Shown one piece after another: positions 48,325 through 59,099 of a stretch of DNA of 64,000 bases. Position numbers and translations under genes: made by a program. How positions within the stretch are numbered: the stretch's first letter is position 1; each line of letters starts with the position of its first letter. Source of the stretch: Gnetum montanum (Eukaryota > Streptophyta > Gnetopsida > Gnetales > Gnetaceae). The DNA lies in the NCBI GenBank assembly GCA_015680685.1, contig MNCI01000255.1, forward strand, positions 150,640 through 214,639. The letters are read 5' to 3'. The notes under the pieces are model-generated. The model searched no databases, was not told the DNA's origin, and saw only the letters and a program-made list of their open reading frames with translations.

Positions 48325-50079
48325 TACCCCCATGACTGAATGAAAACTCATCCTCGAGTTCCTTACAATAATATTGGGAAGGTATGGAATTATTAAGGGG
48401 AATGGAACTAATGGGATGACATGTGAATGGATCATCATTACAAGACTTGACAAACTGGTGTTCATGACAACAAGGNACTGCTCCATTCCATATGTTTGCT
48501 ACAGATCCAATCCATTGTTGTATGATCGCCATCTGCACACACAACATAGTCTTATATTCGCAAGGGTAAATGAATTTCAATGTAGTGAATACCTTGCTTC
48601 AATGTAAGTTCATTGGCTAGGTTGTGGTATGGCTGATATGGATCAGGAGATATATTAATGATAACTACTGAAGGTGTAGGGGTTAGGAAGAAAATCAAAA
48701 AGTTTGAGGCTAGGAGAAAATCGAAAAAAATTGGGCCCCATACCCCCATGACTAATTGCGAACCTCCAGTAGCATTAGAATGGAGAAAGAAAAGGAGTAA
48801 GAAAGAGAGATAAAAAGGGACAACTGAAAACATCAATGAGATGGATGTCAAGATGGAAATGAACAAAATAAAATTAATTGCAAAATGTTAAGGGAAAGAA
48901 CTTAATTAATGCACCAAATAGAAATGTCAGTGGGTCCTCCCCAAAGTAGGCTCATGCCCTTAATGCCCTGACAAATCCACATTCAAAGAGTTCGTAGGCT
49001 CTAGGAATGTCTTTTGGAACAAGAATTAAAGTCTTAACCACAAGAATTTACCTAAAAGAAAACAATGCATCAACCAAAATATATACACTAATGATACAAT
49101 CGACAATGAGGCGGATAATGGGGAGAAGGATGGAGAGAAGAAAATGGAATGGAATCCCAAGAACAAGGTGGTGTACAGCCCCTTGTGTGTTTTATGATTA
49201 ATGTGACTTGGTAAATTGCATACCAACTCCGGCCTCAAACCAACCACATCTAGTGACTTCGCATCAATGCATTTGTCTAAACCATCCACTTGGATAACAA
49301 GGATGCCTTCCCCAAGAGTCACTACCATTCCGACGAAACAAAGAAGAGAATGGGAAGCGAGAAGGGCCTTAGTTAGAGGGAACACTTTTGGTTCCATAAC
49401 CAGTACTTGTAGCCCAAGTTTATTTTGTCTAAGGGATGTGCTTTGAATTCTCATTGTTTTTTTTTTATGTTTTGTGTTTTGTGTGACTTTTTATTGTCTA
49501 CATGCAATGACTTTTTATTTTTATTGTCTCAGGTTCCGAAAATTGGGTGACATCAGAGCGGTAAGAAAATTTAAAAAGAAAACATCCAAGCACCCAACAG
49601 AACGACTAACACACAAGCATCAAGTTCCCTTGAAGTCACACCCTTTTCAAACCTTGAGTCCTTCCTTAGTTTGAGAAGTGCCCAGTCACCGATTCGTTAA
49701 AGTTCTTAATTGAAAGGGACTGTACATTTCCAAGCCAAGAGAGACCATAGAACTTGGTGGATGGATGGATGAAGTGGACTCATTGCCTGCCATATCAAAA
49801 GAACATACCTTAGTATCAACATTGTGACTTAAAGGTAAAAACCAAACATTAGCAATCAATGAAAAATAGTTCATACCATCATTCCGAACACTTATTGGGT
49901 GACGAACTTACAGGGCGGATCACACACATACACACACAAAATGGAAAAGCATAACGATGTTGTAAAACAAAAACAAGAAAAGTTAAAGAAATTTGTAAAA
50001 CAAAAATGTGTAAGACAAAAACGTTGTAACATAAAAACGTGTAAAACAAAAACTTAAAAGAACTGAGGGCCCCATATGG
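48325..50079 (-). other. ATH-3 polypurine tract and 3' untranslated region
   Basis: The purine tract CATGGGGGTA (48334-48325 on the minus strand) abuts the 3' LTR. The rest is similar to the ATH-1 3' untranslated region. A single N lies at 48478. Open frames at 48203-48580 and 49026-49454 lack family support. Confidence 0.75.
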
Positions 50080-50937
50080 TTAGCATAGGTGGCCATTTCC
50101 CCCATGGCTAAGTTGTAAGGGAGAGATCCGAAATAATGAGCGTTTGTTTGAATTTTGTAAAAGTGTCCAACTTCTCCCAATTGATGATCTTAGAGTAAGG
50201 GGTGGAAGTTGGCGATGCTCATGTTTCAATGTGTCTATGCCTTCGTTGTTGGCATGGGTTTCTTTAGTTCGTTCCATGCATATTTGCTTGCTCTTTTGAG
50301 TAGCTGTCAACCACGGGGTGTCCACTACTGGTGTGGTTGCTACATACAGGCATCTTTGTTTCAAAGTTTCATGGGCACACCTGTTACATGGAGACATTTC
50401 CTCCATGTCATCACCCAATGAATCACTGTATGTGATGCATGGAACTTTCCTCTTCTTGATCTTTCCACAAATATTTATCTTAGAAATTTCCAAGGAAGGA
50501 TCGTGGATCCTAAGGCATGCATCTAGTGTACTCAGCCATGCCCTTCCCATTATAATTGGGAAGTTCCCTTCATTGTTGTTCACTTTAATCACCAAAAAAT
50601 TAGCTGGGTAAGACCAACCACACACAGTGGTAATAACGTCCTCCACCAATCCCAAGGAAATGGTAATGGACTGGTCTGCCAGCTCTAGTTGGATGTTGCT
50701 CTTCTTAAGTTGGGGCAGGTTTCAAGCGTGATACATCTCTCATGAAATTAAGTTAACTCCAGAACCTGAGTCAAGAAGAGCGCTATGTGGTTTATTTTCG
50801 GTGATCTGTAAATAGATTAAGGGACTCCCAGGGTCAGTTAGTTTTCTGGGAAGGTGGCCTACCTTGATCCAGTCAGTTACGGTATGCGTTAACATAACCG
50901 TATGCATTAAGCTTTGTTGGACTGAAGGGTACTCCAA
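50080..50937 (-). pseudogene. ATH-3 protease and downstream tail
   Basis: The active-site segment is intact as LLDSGSGVNLIS (near 50775-50740), preceded by DWIKVGHLPRKLTDPGSP. The second signature, IIMGRAWLSTL, is in the 191-codon open frame 50655-50080. That frame continues into a tail that in ATH-1 leads on to RT. Here it runs instead into the sequence that in ATH-1 follows integrase, with the join between about 50170 and 50120. The two protease halves are separated by a stop near 50738, so the enzyme is not made as one chain in this copy. Confidence 0.8.
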
Positions 50938-51090
50938 AGTGTTAGATGGTGGAGGCGTACATATGGGCTCAACTGCTTGTTGTTGTGAGAGTTTGTCTGG
51001 GCTTTTGGTTCTGAAGAAGTATCTTCTCTTTTTACAGTTGTCAGAACCAACAGCAAGTTGAATAGTTACAGCTCTCGCAGCGTGACGTTG

Positions 51091-51438
51091 CTACGGTTGA
51101 GGAGGAAGTTCCCCTTGCATTGTTGGAGTAGGAGGTGTTATGGGGACTACTACTAGTGAAAGAGGTGCGGATGGATTAGGAGGATGGTGTAGGTATGGAG
51201 TGTCTCCTGGAGGAGAAGGACTCTTTCTGAAGTACTCCCGAACTTGGTAGTGATGGTTGGGGGTTGTGTGACTCATAGAGTCACTTGGAGAAATTGGTTG
51301 TTGCACATAATATCCATAAGGGTCAGGCTGCCAGTAAGGGTACTGATATTTTGGCGATGGCATCCCCCATGACTGTGGGTATTGCCACTGCTGATGCTGT
51401 CCGATGGGCTGTGGTGGAGTTCCACTTGGATAATACAT
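51091..51438 (-). pseudogene. ATH-3 Pro/Gln/Tyr-rich linker
   Basis: An open stretch of 115 codons begins MYYPSGTPPQPIGQHQQWQ and continues with many Tyr, Pro, Gln and Ser. It corresponds to the decayed linker of ATH-1 (26390-26940). It has no recognised fold and is probably a disordered spacer between gag and protease. Confidence 0.75.
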
Positions 51439-51523
51439 TAGTGGTTGGTGGAACTGCCTTGGGTTACCTTGTGGATAAGGTAACCTTCGGGGTGTTTGCT
51501 ATTGATTAAGTCTCGGATTAAGT

Positions 51524-52140
51524 TCATACACCCCAAACTCCTGTAGATGTGAGATGATGGGGGCAACATCCCTTAGGATGGTCATAGTGGCAGATCTCAC
51601 ATCCACCGTCATCGTCTGTGTCAAAGTCCACAGCCACATCGGAGTTAGTGATTTTCCTGTTACCCTTGTTATGTGCAGGGCTCAAATCACTCCACTTTTT
51701 CTTACCTTTGTCACTACTTTGTTCTACCTTAGACTCTTCTACGATTTTTAAGACAGTTTCAATTTTAGAGTCTAAGAAACTCCATATGTCATCTACCTTA
51801 GCCGCTATTTCTGTTGTTAATTTTGAGATTGGCAAGGTCTTCCAGTTCACCGACTCTTCAATTGGTGACTCATCCTCTTCATCACAAAATTTCACTCCCT
51901 TCTTTCGAAGAGAGGGATCACGGTTGTACTCTTCCGTACTTTCCCTTTTTCGTAGCTCACCTTCTTATTTTGCTACTTGTTCCAAAAAACTATGAACTTC
52001 ATGGGCTCTAAGTTCTGAGAGTCTCCCTATGATTGTAGAGATCTGTGTTGTATCCCCCTTCAAATTGTGGGATATTGTTCATGTCTAAGCGCCTAATTCG
52101 ACTATCTTTTAAATACCTTGTGGGAATCCTAACAGCCTCC
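51524..52140 (-). pseudogene. ATH-3 gag C-terminal part with knuckle; capsid core deleted
   Basis: The frame 51895-51524 holds the charged helix (EIAAKVDDIWSFLDSKIET) and a well-kept knuckle CEICHYDHPKGCC, a C-X2-C-X3-H-type arrangement. Just upstream, the segment RLDMNNIPQFEGGYN is followed within about ten residues by RLSELRAHE. In ATH-1 those two points are about 375 bases apart, and ATH-2 also keeps the stretch. About 120 residues of capsid are therefore missing. Confidence 0.8.
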
Positions 52141-53023
52141 GTTATGTCAAGCATACTTCGAGTTGCGAGTAGGGGTTCATCATGATCATCTCTTTCATGA
52201 CGCCTGTGATGTCTTCGTAGTTCCCTACTCTCCCTACGTTCATGCCCTTGTCCTCTCTCTCAACTTTCTTGTTGAGGTCTTTCATTTTTTCTACCTTTAT
52301 CCTCTCCATTGTGTTCTTGCTGGTTGCACCCAGAGGTGGAAGGAGAGGGTGAGTGATGTGAAGAAGGGGAAGAAGAAGGGGAACCATCGCCATGACGATG
52401 TTTCTTGCCTTCTCTTCGGCTGCTTCAGCCCCAATCATGGTGATGATCTAAGTGCTCTTCCTTGTCTTTTGTTGTTTCTTCTTGTCCTTAGCATGAGTGG
52501 TTATTCCCTCTATGAACAATTGGTGTTCACGGGTATCAGAACCAATGTTATGTATCGTTGATCGTAGTTTCTGATACCCAACCTCCTCACTATCGTTAGG
52601 AGGGGGAACATCTCTGATTTCACTAAGGACGTGCACACCTTTGCCCTTCAGAAAAGTATGTTGACTCTCCTGCCTTAAGTCCCTCATATGTTGGGCATCT
52701 ACAGGATAATAATCCCTCATGTCAAAATCATCCATAACGTATTTAGCGAATAGTTCTTACATGCCAATCTGTGCCAAGGCATGGAAGAGCATGTTTGGAA
52801 CTGATTGATCTGGGGGTAACACAATGTTACCTTGCAACTCTCCCTAGCGCATCTATTCATCTTGATGGAGAATAAAAGTAAAGTTGGGGATATACTCATC
52901 GGGATGAGTATATGTCATCTTATATTGTTGAGGCACTGGCTGATTTTGGTTATGTGTTTTATGTTGCTGACTGTCTCGTGTATAATCCTTAGGTGGTGAG
53001 TTTCTCTTATAAGAAGAAGGCAT
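52141..53023 (-). pseudogene. ATH-3 gag N-terminal part
   Basis: The start codon is at 53023 on the minus strand, beginning MPSSYKRNSP. The segment shared with ATH-1 and ATH-2 follows: HPDEYIPNFTFILHQDE, then GNIVLPPDQ. Two stops occur here, near 52850. An open stretch (52735-52448) runs on through MRDYYPVDAQHMRDL to a Lys-rich end, and a basic, Ser-rich linker reaches the capsid start. This N-terminal segment is outside the usual gag domain and its role is unknown. Confidence 0.8.
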
Positions 53024-53147
53024 TTTTATCGGTGTGCTAATTCACCGTTATATAATTTTTATCTAATTAATTAACCTAAAGGTTCGTTTAGGCTCACAAT
53101 GATGTGAATGATTTCCTTATGTTCTAATTGGCATACAAACACTTAGT

Positions 53148-53165
53148 CCCCGGCAACGGTGCCAA
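53148..53165 (-). other. ATH-3 primer-binding site (tRNA-Asp type)
   Basis: On the minus strand TTGGCACCGTTGCCGGGG follows the LTR directly. It has one difference from the tRNA-Asp complement TGGCGCCGTTGCCGGGG, and is the best-kept primer site in the window. Confidence 0.85.
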
Positions 53166-54252
53166 TGATGAGTGGCGAGGTACCCCTACACTCAACCATA
53201 CGAAACGAACGTAGCACGCATGATCCGGTTGAACTTTGCAGACTAAATGCCTACACGCCCCATGGAACACTTGGGATTAATTATTCATTGTCTTCCCGGA
53301 CTTACTTGTGTTTGTCATGGTGTATGGTTAAGTAAGTCCGAGGTATATGANATTAATTATTCATTGTCTTCCCAGACTTACTTGTGTTTGTCATGGTGTA
53401 TGGTTAAGTAAGTCCGAGGTATATGATTTTTTATAGTCTTTTATGTTTTTCTCCTATGCTATCGAGGCGAAGGGTTGAGGAACTAGGTAACTCTAACTAA
53501 TGAACTAAGTCTAAACTAACTAGCATCAGCATCTGTTCCCACTTACCGTACACACCCTGAACCGATGCAACCGTGGCTACCAAACGCTAATCATCACTAG
53601 GATCACCATGCATAATGCACGTGCTCGAAGTGGTCGTACTTAGGCACCTAACTAGGAGGCAAGGGTTGAGGAAGATATCTAGCCTAAGTGTGATGAGCAG
53701 CCAATTTCTTGACTAACCATACACATCTTGGTGCACAACTACCACTGGGATTACCAAGCGTAGATCTTGGATACACCACTGGGTTACCAAGTAGTCACAC
53801 TAGATGCTCGTAATCAAGTCGTACTCATATCGCATCGCAATGAGCAGCTGATTCCTTGACTAACTGTAAACATCCTTAGATGCTTGTAATCAAGTCGTAC
53901 TCATACCACGTTACTAGAAAAATAATAAATAACATTAAATAAAAATCCTATTCCATGCACTGCAAGGTTTATCTAGAAAGCTCGTCTTTATTGCCATACA
54001 CAACTTATGTTCAGGTACAATATTGCTCGAATAAAGATCCGTTCACTTTGGGACTCCTACTGCGGGCACATGGAAAATATTCTATCTCGAGAGTGATCAA
54101 ACTGCCAGAGTTTCCCTACTTCTAAACCAGGATGGAAAATAAGGGGAGTGCCACCTCTTATTTATAGTTTTGGCGGCGGACCGCGATATCGCATACGCAA
54201 TATCTCAGGGGACGACGTGATATCGCGGTGCATGCGATATCGTGTCTCATCA
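53166..54252 (-). repeat. ATH-3 5' LTR
   Basis: It is 1,087 bp as given, but contains a 75 bp block present twice around a single N (53276-53350, N at 53351, 53352-53426), probably unmerged contig ends; the true length is then about 1,011. The first 140 bases differ from the 3' LTR at about one position in ten, mostly transitions. The U3 palindromic block is shorter than in the 3' LTR. Confidence 0.85.
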
Positions 54253-54257
54253 CCTAT

Positions 54258-55422
54258 CCATGGCTACATCAAAGGGTTCATGTGTTTCTTATCATCAGCC
54301 TTGGATTTACTTTCTCAAATTGGATACTCTAAAGTACATTTGATATTTGTCATTAAACAACTCAAGTATCATACTCCATCTACAAATTGATTTTAGCTTA
54401 AAGGAGTGGTACCAAATTTCTACTTCTTTTATGAGTGTCCTAGGAAATAGCTTGAGTTTTTGCCAATCATTTTCAATATTTTGCAAGGCATAGACATCAT
54501 GAAAGGCTTGAAGTTAGATTTGTGGATCTAAGTTATATACCCCCTAAAACCTAGGGATATTTTTCATATCCAACCACTTGATTTTGCTATCTTTCACATG
54601 CCTTATTAGAATTTTGATTGCCTCTACAATGTTAAGCATGCTTCAAGTTCCTAGCAAAGGTTCATCATCATCATGATTTTGATAATGCCTATGATTTCCT
54701 CTGCTACCACTTCATTCTTAGTAGGTTCTACCATCATTGTCCCATTGTTCACCTCCATCATAGTTTCATCCCCTACAGTTTTGATCAAATTTAGAGAAGG
54801 AAGAAGAAGATGCAAATGAAGAGGATGAAAAGGAAGAAAGACTACCACCACCATGGTATCCTCTTCACTTGTCAAGACAAAATCATTAGGTTTATCATCA
54901 TCACAATGCTTGCCCAAGCCCCTACCTTAACTCCCACTTTTTCCTCAAACAAGATTGTCGATAGTGGACTGTAAGTGTGGGTTCAAGTTCCTTTCCCTAG
55001 AATCAAGGGGTGGAGAATCTTCATGTTGAGAACCCTCATAGGAAGAATCCTCCTTGTCATTTTTTTTACTAAGAACAAGCAGTTAGTGAATTGTTTCTTC
55101 TTCGTAGCTTCATGGGGCTTCTCCTAGTGCTGATCTCTTTTGTGTTGTGTTTTAGCGGGATGGTAGTCCCAATAGTCATGGTCTTGCACAACAGATTCAT
55201 CATGGAGATCTTGGATGCCCAACCTCTTAAGAGTAGCATCCTAGGAATAGATCGGTTAGGAGGCAACACAACATTACTCTCCATATTTCTCCACCATAGC
55301 TATTCATCCTCATGCTAGGTGAAGGTGAAATCAAGTAAAAACTCATCTAGATGAGTGTACACCACTTTGAATTCTTGGGGCAGTGGCAATTTTAATTCAT
55401 CATGCCTATGAGAAGAATACAT
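54258..55422 (-). pseudogene. ATH-2 gag, N-terminal part, degenerate
   Basis: The start is at 55422 on the minus strand (MYSSHRHDE). The shared segment reads VYTHLDEFLLDFTF, then NVVLPPNRSIPRMLL. Further on are the low-complexity linker (54917-54651) and the capsid with LDMKNIPRF (near 54570) and ALQNIENDWQKLKLFPRTLIK (near 54480-54420). It stops at the ATH-3 insertion point and continues at 47277. It keeps the capsid core that ATH-3 lacks. Confidence 0.8.
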
Positions 55423-55562
55423 TTTGAATTAAAATAAAAATTTAGTGTGCATTAATTAAAATTATTATTTTTATTTTCAAATAATTTCATCTTTAGGATT
55501 CATTCCAATGATCTCAAATAGTTTTCACTAAATCCTAGATAGCACACATATCAAACTACAAG

Positions 55563-55581
55563 TCCTTGACAACGGTGCCAA
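55563..55581 (-). other. ATH-2 primer-binding site (tRNA-Asp type)
   Basis: On the minus strand TTGGCACCGTTGTCAAGGA follows the LTR. It is a decayed tRNA-Asp complement. Confidence 0.75.
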
Positions 55582-56505
55582 TGATGAGTGGTGAGTATAC
55601 CCTACACCCAGCCATACAAATCACTAAGCGTTCATGTGCAATCTGGTCAAATTCCATGGACTTATAGACTTCTAAGTATACTAGTCTCTAGGAAGTATAA
55701 CTAACCATTGCAATCGTTGTCTTTCCAATTACACTTGTGAAATGCAAAGGTATGGTTAAATGCAATTGAGGCATATGATTTTTATCATTTTTATGTTTTA
55801 TGTTCTAATTTTCCTAAGAATAAGAAATAGAGAATTAAAGATATTTAATTGCTACTTTAATCAAACTAGCTAATATCTAACTAATCCTAGCATAATCATT
55901 AGTTCCCACTTGTTGTACACATCCTGAACACGTTTAATGCTACTCGGTTATCAAACATTAAGCATTATTGGGATTACCAAGCACTAAGCGTATGCTCGAA
56001 GTGATTGTACTTATGTGCTTAATTTATCACTATTCAATCTAGCTTAGTCTAGCTTAATTTAGCTTAATTAATTACTTAAAGCATTAAGGAAAATTGGTTA
56101 AAACATTAAATGCATAAACAAAATAATTAATTTATTTCAAAGTGCTACAAGGTTTATTCGAAAGCTCATCTTTATTGTTACACACATTGTCGTGCTCAAG
56201 TACAACAATGCTCAAATAAAGATTCATAAACTCTTTGATTCCTACTGTGGGCACTTAGAAAAATATTCTAACTTTCACATAAGAAAACTACAAGAGCTCT
56301 ACTAAAACTATAAGACTTATACCATAAATGTGGCTGGTGAGCATGTATTTATAGAAAAAAATAGACACTGTGTTGATGGGGCCACGTCAACACATCAAAT
56401 CCCTCATCAATGCAACTACGTCAATAGCACCACGTCAACACATCAAATTCCTTATCGATGCAACTACATCAATGGGGTCACATTGACCCTTAATGTGACT
56501 CATCA
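55582..56505 (-). repeat. ATH-2 5' LTR (924 bp)
   Basis: On the minus strand it starts TGATGAGTCACATTAAGG and ends ACCACTCATCA. It matches the truncated 3' LTR. A roughly 50 bp unit with CACGTCAACACATCAAAT is tandemly duplicated at about 56380-56480. Confidence 0.85.
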
Positions 56506-56582
56506 AATGCCTACCAAATTACATTGTACATTTGGCTATAAGGCTTCTTGTGCATAACATAAATTTTTCGTGAGGTGCTTTA
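56506..56582 (-). repeat. TAT-2 5' LTR, first 77 bp
   Basis: On the minus strand it starts TAAAGCACCTCACG (from TGAAACACC) and matches 17717-17640 of the 3' LTR. It sits between ATH-2 and the resumed CHR-1 gag. Confidence 0.85.
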
Positions 56583-56960
56583 ACTTGATAAAAAATTGGC
56601 TAAACTTCTATCAAGATTTTGAACAAAAATTTATACCTAATTCCTTTCTTAATTTGTGTAAGTTACAATTTGATTCATTATGATTAGGTAGAAAATCTAC
56701 TGAATATTACTACAAGGAGGGAGAGCTAACCTTAAAGTTCATTGGTGGACTACATGGATAACTACATCCCCAAACACATCCACATAATCCCTAAATAGTT
56801 AATGAGGCATATAGAATTGCAAAGGATTATGAGAAATGAAATCAAGTACAAACTCTCTTTCAACAAGAAATAATCGAAGAAACACCCACCAAGAGAACTC
56901 GATATGGATGTTTTGCTTACAATGAAGTTCATTTCAACTGGGATTCTCCAAAATGATGAG
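56583..56960 (+). pseudogene. CHR-1 gag, C-terminal half with knuckle
   Basis: After one target copy the gag frame continues with a KNW...F segment, then QKFIPNSFLNLCKLQFDSL (about 56630-56690), TEYYYKEGELTLKFIGGLHG (56700-56759) and a helix ending in a basic stretch. The knuckle reads CFAYNEVHFNWDS (56909-56950), in which two of three Cys and the Gly of the GH pair are lost. A TGA follows at once. Confidence 0.8.
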
Positions 56961-57099
56961 AAAGAATATAATGAAACAATCAAAATAAAAATAAAAAATC
57001 TAATGTAAAAATTACCACAAGAAAGAATTAAACTACTACTACTAAAACCACAGCGAAGAAGATTTTGGCATCAGTAAAGTCAAGTCCAAGAAAATTTCA

Positions 57100-57600
57100 A
57101 TTTTCTTTACTAATTTTTAAAGAATCAATTAAGGGTTAAAAGACTAAAGTTTTGATTCATAGTGGATCAGCCAATAATTTAATTTCTTAAAATTTAGTTA
57201 GGTTATTAAATTTAATCTTACCTTCTAAGAAAGTTGTTACAATAGAACTTGTAGATACAACAATAGTAAGCAAGCACACCAAGTGTATAGAAAATACTTT
57301 TATCCTGCAAGATATTTCTTTCATTGATGAATTTTTTTAATTTGAATTATGAGATGTGAATTCAATCTTAGGAATATCATTTCTTCAAAAATTTGACATT
57401 GCTACCCATTTTGGAACTCATGTTTTAAAAGTACCAACCACTGATGGAGTCAAGGTTCTAAGGGGGTTAGGAACAACAAAGCAAGTTTACATGATAAGTA
57501 TTAAGAAAGCCAAGATACTAGTCAAGAAGGGTGCTACTATGTTAGTTGTAAAGGTAACTCAACCTCAAAAATCCTTTGACATTTAGATTTCAAAAGAACT
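57100..57600 (+). pseudogene. CHR-1 protease, degenerate
   Basis: The active-site segment reads IHSGSANNLIS at 57155-57187, with the catalytic Asp changed to His (codon CAT at 57158-57160). The second signature is SILGISFLQKFD (57362-57397), inside a 76-codon open stretch. The enzyme would be inactive. Confidence 0.8.
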
Positions 57601-58560
57601 TAAATAATATAAAGATTTGGTAATTAGTGAAACTAGGGAATTACCTCCAAAAAGAACTGTTGAACATGTCATTGATATTTTCCTTAATACAGAACTAGTT
57701 TCAAAAGCCCCCTATAGATTTTCCACCTCAAAATTAAGGGAATTAAAAGCACAATTAGATCAATTATTAGAAGAAGGAAAGATTCAACTAAGTATCTCAC
57801 CTTGGAGTACACTAGTTTTATTCATAAAAAAAAAAGATAACACATAAATATTATGCATTGATTATAGGGCATTAAACAAATTAATGATTAAAAACATCTA
57901 TCCTTTGCCTAGGGTTGATGACTTCTTTAACCAACTTACTAAAACATGTTATTTTCCCAAGCTTGATTTAAAATCAAGTTATCACCAAATAAGGATTAAG
58001 AAAAAAGATATTGAGAAAATTGCAATCAAAACTAGGTATGGATTATATGAGTTTGTAGTGATGCCATTCAAATTAACTAATGCACCTATAACATTCATGA
58101 CATTAATGAATAATATCTTTCAAAATTACCTTGATCAATTTGTTATCGTATTTATGGATGACATACTTATTTACTCTAAGTCAAGAGAGGAACATGTCAA
58201 ACATTTAAAAAATACAATAGAAATCCTCAAAGAATATTAATTAAAGGAAAAATTAAGCAAATGTGAACTTTTCAAAGAAGAATCATACTTATGCCATATT
58301 ATATCTAAGCAAGAGCTACAAGTAGACCTAGCTAAAGTTACATTACTTCATGATTAACTAGAACTTAAAGATGTTATTGTAGTTCACAATTTCCTAGGCA
58401 TAACAGGTTTTTACCAGTGTTTTATTAAAGATTATTCTACCTTGGTAGCCCCTTTGATTGACCTATTGCAAGAGAAACAAGTGTTTAAGTTTGATGAAAA
58501 ATGCAAGGAAGCTTTTCTCAAACTAAAGATGTTATTACCAATGGTGCCTATCCTAAGAAT
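57600..58560 (+). pseudogene. CHR-1 reverse transcriptase, degenerate
   Basis: Two long open stretches (57617-57847 and 57884-58240) cover most of the domain. They carry [67 protein letters not shown] and the catalytic [10 protein letters not shown] (58148-58177). The wording is chromovirus-like. Stops are at 57848-57850 and 58241. It is among the best preserved coding stretches of CHR-1. Confidence 0.9.
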
Positions 58561-58569
58561 TCTATATGA

Positions 58570-58940
58570 AGAGTTCTAATTTAAAGTATCTACAGATGCT
58601 ATGAAGTAGGAATTGATGCAATCCTTTCACAAGAAGATAAAGTGCTATGTTTTGAGCCTCATAAATTACAAGCAGCCAAGGTAAATTACTCAACCCATGA
58701 TCTAGAATTGTTGGCAATTGTTCATTCTTTAAAAGTTTAAAGACATTATCTCTATGCAAAAATATTTCTAGTTAAAACAAATCATAAAAGCCTAGCATAT
58801 TTACAAAGACAACCATCTTGAATACCTGACAATAAAGATGGATAGAATTACTAGCTAAATATGATTTTGGGATTAAACATATTCCAGGAAAACAAAATGT
58901 AATGGCTAACAGCCTTAGTTGAATGTGGAACTTGATGATA
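58570..58940 (+). pseudogene. CHR-1 RNase H, degenerate
   Basis: Frame-shifted pieces match RNase H, including VSTDAMK near 58588-58608 (the family's DAS motif region), a NYSTHDLELLAIVHSL-type stretch near 58684-58735 and the KHIPGKQN-type end near 58878-58900. It is too broken to function. Confidence 0.75.
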
Positions 58941-59099
58941 GATATCATAACAACCCCTATGGAAGAATAGATTAAGGAACAACTTAAAAAATATCCTTAA
59001 TTTAAGAAAATTCTAGCTAATATTTCTTTTCAACCTTATTACCATCTTTTCCCATATGTTTTATTAATGAAGGAACAGAAGGTATGCATACCATAAAGA

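Larger units (their letters stand above)
47283..54252 (-). mobile_element. ATH-3: non-autonomous Athila derivative nested in ATH-2 gag
   Basis: A 6.97 kb element with perfect 5 bp target copies CCTAT (47278-47282 and 54253-54257), two full LTRs, a well-kept tRNA-Asp primer site and a polypurine tract. Its interior holds gag N-terminus, gag C-terminal part with knuckle, linker and protease. The capsid core is missing, and so are all of RT, RNase H and integrase; the 3' untranslated region follows the protease tail directly. It keeps more CpG and fewer stops than its neighbours, which suggests it is the youngest layer. It would depend on proteins from a complete relative. Confidence 0.9.
37047..56505 (-). 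mobile_element. ATH-2: Athila-lineage element nested in the TAT-2 5' LTR
   Basis: On the minus strand the order is 5' LTR (56505-55582), tRNA-Asp-type primer site, gag start, [ATH-3], rest of gag, protease, RT, RNase H, integrase, 3' untranslated region, an extra ORF block (about 37950-41600), polypurine tract and a truncated 3' LTR (37773-37047). The right flank at 56506 is TAT-2 LTR. The left flank is also TAT-2 LTR, beyond a deletion. It is CpG-poor and the most decayed of the three Athila copies. Confidence 0.85.
16721..56582 (-). mobile_element. TAT-2: Tat-lineage element nested in CHR-1 gag
   Basis: On the minus strand the order is 5' LTR (56582-56506 and 37046-36620, split by ATH-2), primer site, leader with 15 bp repeats, gag, [ATH-1], protease, about 3.4 kb of foreign DNA, 3' untranslated region, polypurine tract and 3' LTR. 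Its target-site copies are GCTTG (16716-16720) and ACTTG (56583-56587), one transition apart. Both outer LTR ends have decayed from TG to TA. RT, RNase H and integrase are missing. Confidence 0.85.

Noticed and set aside
48203-49454. Minus-strand frames of 104 to 142 codons in the ATH-3 3' region
   Set aside because: They overlap the LTR or conserved noncoding sequence and are not kept in ATH-1 or ATH-2.
53148-53165. tRNA-Asp gene
   Set aside because: Only the 18-base tRNA 3' end complement is present, next to an LTR; it is a primer-binding site.
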